Shown here one piece after another: positions 1 to 5,522 of a DNA stretch of 11,173 nucleotides; the stretch's first letter is position 1; every line of letters starts with the position of its first letter. The notes under the pieces were generated by a model. It was not told the DNA's origin. It searched no databases and saw nothing but the letters and a program-made list of their open reading frames with translations. A program made the translations under genes and the position numbers. Source of the DNA: Spirochaetaceae bacterium (GTDB lineage Bacteria; Spirochaetota; Spirochaetia; Treponematales; Breznakiellaceae); contig JAITJK010000059.1 in assembly GCA_031278935.1 (NCBI GenBank), positions 1-11,173 of the forward strand, written 5' to 3'.

Positions 1-375
1 CTGTTCGCCCAGGTATTCCGGGAGACGAAAGAGCGGTTTGTGTTCCAGATGCGGGGGCTGTGTATTGCCCAGGATGGTCTTAGGTTCTATATAAAGCCTG
101 AGGAGGGCTTGCAGCTTCCAGCTATCATGAAGTGGCTCAAGCAGGTGTTTGCCCAACGGTACAATCGGGCCCAGGGAAGAGAAGGACATATCTGGGGCGA
201 CCGGTACGGGTCGCGGATACTCGCGGAGGAGCCGCCTGCTACACCCCCGGTGGGTTTAGCAGGGGTGGGAGAGGAGGATTCGGGGACAGGGGTCAGACCC
301 CGTTATGGTGAACCGCCACTCCAAAGTACGTTCCCGCTCCTATTTCAGCTTCTCCTTGTCCCTTCCCCCGGATAA
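1..375 (+). CDS. REP-associated Y1 transposase-like protein (RAYT/TnpA_REP relative), 5' end outside window
   Basis: The reading frame is open from base 1, so the N-terminus is missing and 124 residues are visible. The block KWLKQVFAQRY, NRAQGREGHIWGDRYGSRIL is typical of IS200/REP-associated Y1 transposases, single-strand DNA nucleases thought to process REP hairpins. The candidate nucleophile is a Tyr in AQRYNRAQGR. Where the family normally has a MPNHVHLL-type HUH metal-binding motif, this protein reads IAQDGLRFYIKP, with neither histidine. I recall spirochaete relatives with a similar FYIKP reading but cannot verify this. The C-terminal tail after SRILAEEPP is low-complexity and is encoded by a hairpin and a GGGGTCAGACCCC palindrome, so the native end may be earlier or frameshifted. 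It is either a degenerate copy or an HUH-less subfamily. The family call is fairly secure; activity is doubtful. Confidence 0.72.
   Translation: MFAQVFRETKERFVFQMRGLCIAQDGLRFYIKPEEGLQLPAIMKWLKQVFAQRYNRAQGREGHIWGDRYGSRILAEEPPATPPVGLAGVGEEDSGTGVRPRYGEPPLQSTFPLLFQLLLVPSPG
235..263. repeat. Hairpin inside the 3' end of the transposase-like gene
   Basis: CCTGCTA at 235-241 pairs perfectly with TAGCAGG at 257-263. A second, inner CCC/GGG pairing gives a compact hairpin. It lies 25 bases before a GGGGTCAGACCCC palindrome, so the gene ends in two consecutive dyads. RAYT genes are commonly flanked by REP hairpins, and this could be one. It has no T-run, so it is not an intrinsic terminator. Confidence 0.5.
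289..301 (+). repeat. REP-like palindrome GGGGTCAGACCCC, copy A
   Basis: A 13-base palindrome with only its central base unpaired. The core GGGTCAGACC recurs at 2622-2642, 5467-5479 and 6443-6453. This copy lies within the 3' end of the Y1-transposase-like frame, where it encodes the residues GVRPR. The link between a RAYT-type gene and a dispersed palindrome is the classic REP arrangement. Confidence 0.75.
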
Positions 376-377
376 AC

Positions 378-402
378 GGCCTTAAACCCCGCAGGGAGGC
401 CC
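378..402 (-). repeat. Left inverted copy of the repeat flanking trpR
   Basis: GGCCTTAAACCCCGCAGG (378-395) read in reverse complement gives CCTGCGGGGTTTAAGGCC. This matches CCTGCGGGTTTAAGGCC at 876-892 apart from one extra G. The similarity continues loosely into GAGGCCC. Directly after it, AGGCCC (397-402) and GGGCCT (411-416) can form a 6-bp stem, which may mark the end of the transposase transcript. The two copies face each other across trpR. Confidence 0.55.
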
Positions 403-500
403 GAACCAAGGGGCCTTTGGCATACCGAGGCTTTACTGGCCAGGACCATAATCGCGGGCTCTTCTGATGTGGAGGCTTAAAAAACACTCAGCAGGACAAC

Positions 501-530
501 CTATCGGCATCAAAGCCGGTGGTCTTTTTT
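501..530 (+). terminator. Intrinsic terminator or attenuator just before trpR
   Basis: CTATCGGC (501-508) pairs with GCCGGTGG (515-522), two of the eight pairs being G-U, around the loop ATCAAA. It is followed by TC and a run of six T. This is the best rho-independent terminator in the window. It ends transcription coming from the transposase-like gene, or it acts as a conditional terminator in a longer trpR leader. Its position argues against starting TrpR at the upstream in-frame ATG at 467. Confidence 0.6.
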
Positions 531-541
531 CTATGATCCAG

Positions 542-554
542 TATACTAGGCCTA
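542..554 (+). promoter_or_regulatory. Possible -10 box (TATACT) overlapping TACTAG at trpR
   Basis: TATACT at 542-547 would place transcription start at or very near the ATG at 554, so the transcript would be almost leaderless; no Shine-Dalgarno sequence is seen. The -35 region is poor. TACTAG (544-549) overlaps the box and resembles the core of the E. coli trp operator half-site, but there is no clear second half-site. Weak, inferred. Confidence 0.28.
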
Positions 555-913
555 TGGACAGCGCGGATACCCGAGAGGCGAAACATCTTAGTGAATTGGC
601 CCGCATCTTGGCAAAAGAAAGCGATAGTGAACTCATCGAAGCCTTTCTCCGTTGCCTTCTCACCCCTGCAGAAGCGGGGCATATCGCTTCTCGCTGGGCC
701 TTGGTTAAGGCGTTGAATGACCATGTCCCCCAACGGGAAATCGCCAAAACCTTGGGCGTTTCCCTGTGCAAAATCACCCGGGGTTCCCGGGAACTCAAGA
801 AACCGAACTCCGCCTTTCGTCGTATACTTACCCCTCCCAAGGGGCCACCTGGCGCCACCTGCCGTGGAGGCCCCGCCTGCGGGTTTAAGGCCCCTGACGG
901 GCCGCTTGGTTAG
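554..913 (+). CDS. trpR: TrpR/YerC family transcriptional repressor
   Basis: A 119-residue protein if started at ATG 554. The core LLTPAEAGHIASRWALVKAL, PQREIAKTLGV, ITRGSRELK aligns with E. coli TrpR (LTPDEREALGTRVRIV, SQRELKNELGAG, ITRGSNSLK) with a one-residue deletion in the turn. The E. coli tryptophan contacts Thr44, Arg54 and Arg84 correspond to Thr37, Arg47 and Arg76 here, so L-Trp could still be the corepressor. The helix-turn-helix spans about residues 58-82. Start 554 was chosen because the preceding terminator and the family's usual N-terminus fit it; ATG 533 is the alternative. Neither has a good ribosome binding site. Residues 93-119 form a Gly/Pro-rich tail absent from E. coli TrpR and encoded by repeat DNA. 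No trp biosynthesis gene is nearby; the next genes encode solute-binding lipoproteins. Confidence 0.78.
   Translation: MDSADTREAKHLSELARILAKESDSELIEAFLRCLLTPAEAGHIASRWALVKALNDHVPQREIAKTLGVSLCKITRGSRELKKPNSAFRRILTPPKGPPGATCRGGPACGFKAPDGPLG
855..903 (+). repeat. Right repeat block in the 3' end of trpR
   Basis: Three elements abut. CCACCTGCCGTGGAGGC (855-871) recurs inverted, with one mismatch, at 2763-2779. CCTGCGGGTTTAAGGCC (876-892) recurs inverted at 378-395. GGCCC (889-893) and GGGCC (899-903) form a hairpin around CTGAC, without a T-run. The block encodes most of TrpR's extra C-terminal tail. A further perfect palindrome, GAGGCGCGCCTC, follows at 919-930. Confidence 0.6.
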
Positions 914-961
914 GCGGTGAGGCGCGCCTCGGCGGTAGCAAGGGTGGTGTAATGTTGCTGG

Positions 962-1014
962 GTATGTAAAATGTAAGTATTTACTAGGTTAAGGCTTGAG
1001 TCAAAGGAGTCGTA
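962..1014 (+). promoter_or_regulatory. Conserved leader, copy 1, with ribosome binding site
   Basis: These 53 bases match 2801-2853 at 43 positions without a gap. The block contains TTTACTAG, a TTAAG and the ribosome binding site AAAGGAG (1003-1009), 8 bases before ATG 1018. A possible promoter is TTGCTG (955-960), 17-base spacer, TATTTA (978-983). The conserved TTTACTAG suggests a shared regulator site or a shared promoter, but the duplication itself could also explain the identity. Confidence 0.55.
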
Positions 1015-1017
1015 ACT

Positions 1018-2610
1018 ATGAAGATGACCTACCAAAAACGTCCCATCGGGACCCTGCTGATCCTCAGGACCTTACAGGTCCTGGGATTCCTCGCCTTCTT
1101 GGGAGGCTGCTCCCGGAATCAAACCCTAGCCCCTGGTAAGACAAGCCCCGGCCCGGCTGCCGCCACCCAGAGTGCCCGTCCCTCAGGGGGAGAACTCCGG
1201 ATCGGGATTACTACCGAGCCTGCGACCTTGGATCCTTTAAGCCCTGACAACACCTCAGACGGAAGAAGTATCCTGTTCAACGTCTTTGAGGGCTTAGTGA
1301 AACTCACGCCGGAGGGGAACTTTCATCCCGCCGTGGCGGACCTCTACGAGATTCGGGAGGACGGACGAGTCTATACCTTCAGGCTGCGCCCTGGGATTCT
1401 GTTCCATGACGGGCAACCGGTAAGGGTCGAGGACGTGGTCTTTACCCTGGAAACGGCGATGCAGGCGGGGTTTAACGGCTTTGATCAGATAGACCGGATT
1501 GCCCAGACCACGGAGAATGAACTCTCCCTTATCCTTAAGACCCCGGACCTGGAATTCCTGCCCTATCTAACTATCGGCATCGTACCCAAGGCCAATAAGG
1601 ACCGGGAGAAAAACCCCATCGGTACGGGCCCCTTTTCCATTGCCTCTTACCAGACCCAACAATCCCTGGTATTGGAGAAGAATCCTCGGTATTGGCAGAA
1701 GGGGGCCCCCCACTTGGACAAGGTTACCTATGTGTTTATCGCGGATTTTGATGCCCTAATCCGGGCCTTGCAAGGAGGGGACGTAGACACCGCGCATATT
1801 ACGAGCTCCGTGGCGCAGCAACTGGACCCCAGCCGGTTTGATATGATCCCCAGTCCGTCGAATTCCGTGCAGCTCTTGGCCCTCAACAATGCGGTGCCAC
1901 CTTTGAATGAGGTCCTGGTACGCCAAGCGATTTGTTATACAGTGGATATAAACGAGATCATTGACGCTGCCTTTTACGGCATTGGAGAACCCTCGGGAAG
2001 TCCGCTCATTCCGGGTTTAGCCCTCTATTACGACGGGTCATTGAAGAATCCCTACCCCAAGGATATTCTTAAGGCCAAGGAACTTTTGACTAAAGCCGGG
2101 CATGCCGGGGGCTTTCCTTTGGAAATCACCGTGCCCGCTAATTACACCATACATATAGACACCGCCCAGGTGGTGGTGAAACAACTGGCCGAGGTGGGGA
2201 TCGCCGCCCAGATTACGCTGATGGACTGGGCTATCTGGCTTAAGGAGGTTTATCAGGGCCGTAACTACCAGGCGACCATCATTTCCCTGGATGCGCCCCA
2301 GGCTGCTCCTCGGGGCTTTCTTGCGCGCTATCATTCACAAGCGAGAAGCAACTTCGTGAATTTCTCAAGTCCTGCCTACGATCAGGTGTATGACGCGATT
2401 CTGGAGGAGACTCATGAAGGGCGGCGTATTGCCTTGTACCATCACGCCCAGCAGATCGCCTCCTCCGAAGCGGCCAGCGTCTTTATCCAGGATATCTGGG
2501 GTTTCAAGGCCTTCGCCAAGGGCCGTTTCGGGGGTGCGGTACATTACCCCTTGTATGTGTTTGATGTTTCGACCATCTACCGCCTCCCCCCCGCCCTGGA
2601 GGCATATTGA
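1018..2610 (+). CDS. Family 5 extracellular solute-binding lipoprotein (DppA/OppA type), paralog 1
   Basis: A 530-residue periplasmic binding protein of an ABC importer for peptides or related solutes. A basic start, a hydrophobic stretch (about 12-30) and the lipobox LGGC give a lipid-anchored Cys31. Family marks appear in order: GGELRIGITTEPATLDPLSP, FNVFEGLVKLTPEG, YTFRLRPGILFHDGQPV, NPIGTGPF, LEKNPRYW, LALNNAVPPL. The length is normal. AAAGGAG precedes ATG 1018 by 8 bases; the ATG at 1024 is also possible and aligns with the start of the paralog. From GGELR to YRL it aligns with the next gene without gaps at roughly 70% identity by eye, so it is a tandem duplicate. Its last residues (PPALEAY) are extra relative to the paralog and come from a dispersed repeat. 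The substrate cannot be read from sequence. Confidence 0.93.
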   Translation: MKMTYQKRPIGTLLILRTLQVLGFLAFLGGCSRNQTLAPGKTSPGPAAATQSARPSGGELRIGITTEPATLDPLSPDNTSDGRSILFNVFEGLVKLTPEGNFHPAVADLYEIREDGRVYTFRLRPGILFHDGQPVRVEDVVFTLETAMQAGFNGFDQIDRIAQTTENELSLILKTPDLEFLPYLTIGIVPKANKDREKNPIGTGPFSIASYQTQQSLVLEKNPRYWQKGAPHLDKVTYVFIADFDALIRALQGGDVDTAHITSSVAQQLDPSRFDMIPSPSNSVQLLALNNAVPPLNEVLVRQAICYTVDINEIIDAAFYGIGEPSGSPLIPGLALYYDGSLKNPYPKDILKAKELLTKAGHAGGFPLEITVPANYTIHIDTAQVVVKQLAEVGIAAQITLMDWAIWLKEVYQGRNYQATIISLDAPQAAPRGFLARYHSQARSNFVNFSSPAYDQVYDAILEETHEGRRIALYHHAQQIASSEAASVFIQDIWGFKAFAKGRFGGAVHYPLYVFDVSTIYRLPPALEAY

Positions 2611-2620
2611 GGCTGCTCAC

Positions 2621-2643
2621 CCTACAGGGTCTGACCCTGTAGG
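2621..2643 (-). repeat. REP-like palindrome, copy B (long arms)
   Basis: A near-perfect 23-base dyad with 11-base arms (CCTACAGGGTC and its complement) around a single central T. It carries the core GGGTCAGACC on the minus strand. It begins 10 bases after the stop of the first binding-protein gene and may act as a transcription-end or mRNA-stabilising hairpin. There is no T-run after it. Confidence 0.75.
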
Positions 2644-2644
2644 C

Positions 2645-2660
2645 GAATGAACGCTCATTC
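2645..2660. repeat. Small hairpin after REP copy B
   Basis: GAATGA (2645-2650) pairs with TCATTC (2655-2660) around the loop ACGC, one base after the REP dyad. The two hairpins in tandem may help end transcription of the first binding-protein gene. No T-run follows, only TTATC. The remaining gap to about 2760 shows nothing I can support. Confidence 0.35.
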
Positions 2661-2762
2661 TTATCAATGCCCGTCATAGTGAACGAGGTGGTACGTTGCC
2701 CTGGGAGATGTAAGGACGAGAGGACCTTCGCCTGTATCCCTTTCCATGCGGTTCCCCCATAC

Positions 2763-2779
2763 GCCTCCACGGCAAGTGG
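2763..2779 (-). repeat. Inverted copy of the TGCCGTGGAGGC repeat
   Basis: The reverse complement reads CCACTTGCCGTGGAGGC and continues GTATGGGGG. It matches the end of trpR (855-871) at 16 of 17 positions. Its GGAGGCGTAT also resembles the GGAGGCATAT at the 3' ends of the first binding-protein gene and the permease gene. Confidence 0.5.
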
Positions 2780-2800
2780 TGGTTGTACATATAGGGGAAA

Positions 2801-2853
2801 GTATGGAAAATATAGGGGTTTACTAGCTTAAGCATTGAGCCAAAGGAGTTGTA
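2801..2853 (+). promoter_or_regulatory. Conserved leader, copy 2, with ribosome binding site
   Basis: The counterpart of the leader at 962-1014 (43 of 53 identical), again with TTTACTAG and AAAGGAG (2842-2848). Sequence just upstream of the two leaders is not alike, so conservation starts sharply at GTATG. A plausible promoter is TTGTAC (2783-2788), 17-base spacer, GAAAAT (2806-2811), which is weak. Confidence 0.5.
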
Positions 2854-2861
2854 CGCTGATC

Positions 2862-4409
2862 ATGATCTACGAAAAATGTCGCTTGAGAACCTTGTTGATC
2901 CTTGCCTTTATCGCTTTCCTGGGAGGATGTTCTCGGAATCAAACCCCGCCTGTGGATACGGCGCCGGTGGACGCCGCCGCCCCGAGCGGCACGCCCCTTC
3001 CGGGGGGAGAACTCCGGTTCGGAATTACCACCGAACCCGCGACTTTGGACCCCTTAAGCCCCGCGAATACTGCAGACGGACGGAGTATCCTCTTCAATGT
3101 CTTTGAAGGGTTGGTGAAAATCGCCCCGGAAGGCACGTTCTATCCCGCCGTGGCGGAACATTACGAGATCCGGGAAAACGGCCGGGTCTACACCTTCAGG
3201 CTGCGGCCCGGACTTACTTTCCATGATGGAACATTGGTAAGCATGGAAGACGTGCTCTTCACCCTAAATACGGCTATGCAGGCGGGCTTCGTGGGTTTTG
3301 ATCGCATCGCCGGGGTGCAAGCCGCCTCGGATACGGAACTCTCCATTACCCTTAAAGCTCCGGACCTGGAATTCCTGCCCTATCTCACCCTGGGCATCGT
3401 GCCCAAGGCCAATGAGGATCGAGAGAAGAATCCCATCGGTACGGGCCCCTTCTCCATTACCTCCTACCGGGCCCAACAGTCCCTGGTGCTGGAGAAAAAC
3501 CCTCGGTATTGGCAGGAAGGCCTCCCCCATCTGGACAAGGTTACTTACGTGTTTACTGCGGATTCCGACGCCCTACTGCTCGCTTTACAGGGGGGGAATA
3601 TTGATGCCGCGAACATTACCAGCGCCGTGGTGCAGCAGTTGGATGGCGACCGGTTCGATATGCTCCCCAGCCCTTCGAATTCTGTGCAGCTTTTGGCCCT
3701 GAACAACGCCGCGCCCCCTCTCAAGGACCTCCGGGTGCGTAAGGCCATCTGCTACGCCGTGGACGTAGAGGAGATTATCGACGCCGCCTTCTACGGCCAG
3801 GGGGAACCATCGGGAAGCCCCCTGATTCCGGGCTTAAGCCGGTATTACGATAGTTCCCTGAAGAACCCCTACCCCCCGGATTGGCCTAAGGCCCGGGAAC
3901 TTTTGGCCGAGGCCGGGTATGGTTCGGGCTTTTCCTTGAAAATTACTGTACCCGCCAATTATACCATGCACGTAGACACCGCCCAGGTGATAGTAAACCA
4001 GCTCGCCCAGGTGGGGATTACCGCGACCATTAGCCTGGTAGACTGGGCCACCTGGCTCGACGAGGTCTACCGGGGCCGCCGGTATGAGGCGACCATCATC
4101 TCCCTGGACGCTTCCCAGGCAGCTCCCCGGAGTTTTCTTGAGCGCTATCGTTCCGATTCGGGCAGCAACTTCGTGAATTTTAAAAGCCCCGCCTATGACC
4201 AGGTGTATGACGCGATCTTAGGGGAGGCCGATGAGGAGCAACGCATAAAATTGTATCACGAGGCCCAGCGGATCATCTCCACCGAAGCGGCCAGCGTCTA
4301 TATCCAGGACATTTGGAACTTCAGGACCTTCCCCAAGGGCCGCTTCGCCGGGGTGGTGCATTACCCCCTGTACGTATTCGACCTTTCTCCCCTCTACCGG
4401 CTTCGCTAG
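2862..4409 (+). CDS. Family 5 extracellular solute-binding lipoprotein (DppA/OppA type), paralog 2
   Basis: A 515-residue duplicate of the preceding gene and the likely partner of the permease 26 bases downstream. It has a short basic start, a hydrophobic stretch and the lipobox FLGGC followed by SRNQT, identical to paralog 1. The mature part keeps the family marks TTEPATLDPLSP, YTFRLRPGLTFHDG, NPIGTGPFSI and LEKNPRYWQEG. ATG 2862 was chosen because MIYEKC aligns with MTYQKR of the paralog; it sits 13 bases from AAAGGAG. An in-frame CTG at 2856 has the more usual 7-base spacing and cannot be excluded. Differences from paralog 1 cluster around residues 60-115 and in the C-terminal third, while the fold-defining motifs are kept, which suggests two ligand preferences feeding one transporter. 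Confidence 0.92.
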   Translation: MIYEKCRLRTLLILAFIAFLGGCSRNQTPPVDTAPVDAAAPSGTPLPGGELRFGITTEPATLDPLSPANTADGRSILFNVFEGLVKIAPEGTFYPAVAEHYEIRENGRVYTFRLRPGLTFHDGTLVSMEDVLFTLNTAMQAGFVGFDRIAGVQAASDTELSITLKAPDLEFLPYLTLGIVPKANEDREKNPIGTGPFSITSYRAQQSLVLEKNPRYWQEGLPHLDKVTYVFTADSDALLLALQGGNIDAANITSAVVQQLDGDRFDMLPSPSNSVQLLALNNAAPPLKDLRVRKAICYAVDVEEIIDAAFYGQGEPSGSPLIPGLSRYYDSSLKNPYPPDWPKARELLAEAGYGSGFSLKITVPANYTMHVDTAQVIVNQLAQVGITATISLVDWATWLDEVYRGRRYEATIISLDASQAAPRSFLERYRSDSGSNFVNFKSPAYDQVYDAILGEADEEQRIKLYHEAQRIISTEAASVYIQDIWNFRTFPKGRFAGVVHYPLYVFDLSPLYRLR

Positions 4410-4435
4410 GGCGGTGGCGGTGGGGATAGTTTCCT

Positions 4436-5395
4436 ATGCAGTTTCTGGTCCGTCGGCTTATGATTACGCTGATAACCCTGTTTCTGGCGTCGGTTTTGAG
4501 CTTTGCGGCCTTTTCTCTCATCCCCGGAGACCCAGTGAGCCTCATGCTGGGTATCGACGCCACAGAGGAGCAAATCCTTAGTTTGCGTACGGAACTGGGT
4601 CTAGATCAGAACCCGGTGGTGCAATATAGTCGCTGGCTGGGTCGGTTTCTCTCAGGCAACCTGGGCAATTCCGTGCGTTTCCGGGGGGAACCTATTCTGG
4701 GGATGATCCGGGAACGGCTGCCCATAACCCTCACCTTGGGCTCTATGGCGCTGGTCTTGATCTGCCTTATGGCCCTTCCCTTAGCCCTCCTTGCGGCCTA
4801 TAAAGAGGGCTCCTGGCTGGACCGGCTGGTAAGCACTCTGAGTACCGTTACCATTGCTCTGCCGGGCTTTTTCCTAGGGGTCTTATGGATTTGGCTGTTC
4901 GGAATACTGCTGAAGAGCTTTACCCCCGGTGCGTATGTGCCCTATCAAGAGGATCATCTCGGCTTTGTGGCCTATCTAGCGCTTCCGGCTCTAGCACTGG
5001 CCATACCTAACGCGGCGGTGGTGATCAAATTCCTGCGAGATTCGCTTTTGCAGCAGCTTCGCAGCGATTATGTGCGGACCGCTTTCAGCAAAGGGGCTTC
5101 CCGGACCTGGGTTTTGTGCCGGCATGTCCTCAAAAACGCCCTTATCCCGGCCCTTACGGTGATGGGTATGATTGTCGGGGAGCTTTTGACGGGTAGCATC
5201 GTGATCGAACAGGTGTTTGGCATACCTGGCCTTGGCCGTCTTTTGATAGCCGCTATCATGTCCCGGGACTATCCGCTGATTCAAACCTTGGTGGTATACA
5301 TTGCCAGCATGGTTATTCTAGCCAACACCTTGGTAGACTTGGGCATTCAAGCCCTAGACCCCCGTCTCCGCCTCGCCGGTGGTGGAGGCATATAG
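4436..5395 (+). CDS. ABC transporter permease, DppB/OppB type
   Basis: A 319-residue inner-membrane subunit of a peptide/nickel-type ABC importer. Segments that look membrane-spanning lie at about 8-29, 97-121, 134-160, 177-196, 236-258 and 281-304. The EAA loop that contacts the ATPase is at about 211-238 (DYVRTAFSKGASRTWVL onward), followed by GSIVIEQVFGIPGLGRLL, a hallmark of the DppB side. The length is normal. It starts 26 bases after the second binding-protein gene, so the two are probably cotranscribed; the ribosome binding site is weak (GGTGGGG). The natural end LDPRLRL is followed by AGGGGI, encoded by repeat sequence GTGGAGGCATAT. No DppC-type permease or ATPase follows, so the importer must be completed from elsewhere in the genome or is non-functional. 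Confidence 0.92.
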   Translation: MQFLVRRLMITLITLFLASVLSFAAFSLIPGDPVSLMLGIDATEEQILSLRTELGLDQNPVVQYSRWLGRFLSGNLGNSVRFRGEPILGMIRERLPITLTLGSMALVLICLMALPLALLAAYKEGSWLDRLVSTLSTVTIALPGFFLGVLWIWLFGILLKSFTPGAYVPYQEDHLGFVAYLALPALALAIPNAAVVIKFLRDSLLQQLRSDYVRTAFSKGASRTWVLCRHVLKNALIPALTVMGMIVGELLTGSIVIEQVFGIPGLGRLLIAAIMSRDYPLIQTLVVYIASMVILANTLVDLGIQALDPRLRLAGGGGI

Positions 5396-5466
5396 GGACT
5401 GAAGGCATCCACTGGATTATGGTACGATTGCACTCCTGGGAGGGATCGCCTCTAGTATGGTAGAAC

Positions 5467-5479
5467 GGGGTCTGACCCC
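5467..5479 (-). repeat. REP-like palindrome, copy C
   Basis: GGGGTCTGACCCC, the reverse complement of copy A, lies 71 bases after the permease stop. It sits exactly where a second permease gene would be expected in a dpp/opp operon. Confidence 0.72.
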
Positions 5480-5522
5480 AGTAGAGCACACCGCTTAAGC
5501 TCAGGATATAGGAGATGACGCT

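Noticed and set aside
293..487. A minus-strand 64-codon open frame over the transposase end
   Set aside because: No recognisable domain, and it overlaps repeat DNA and the transposase-like frame.
467..553. N-terminal extension of TrpR from ATG 467
   Set aside because: The extension would run across an intrinsic terminator and adds residues absent from the TrpR family.
919..930. GAGGCGCGCCTC palindrome, with GGCGCGCC again at 10651-10658
   Set aside because: Only an 8-base GC-only core is shared, which is expected by chance in GC-rich gene ends; no further similarity.
5493..5500. GCTTAAGC near yqeC, also in leader copy 2
   Set aside because: An 8-base palindrome without the rest of the leader; leader copy 1 has GGTTAAGG instead, so no conserved site is supported.
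5396..5522. Short open frames after the permease that might be a dppC remnant
   Set aside because: One frame reads LDYGTIALLGGIASSMVERG, but I cannot match it to a DppC or other family, and it has no start or ribosome binding site.
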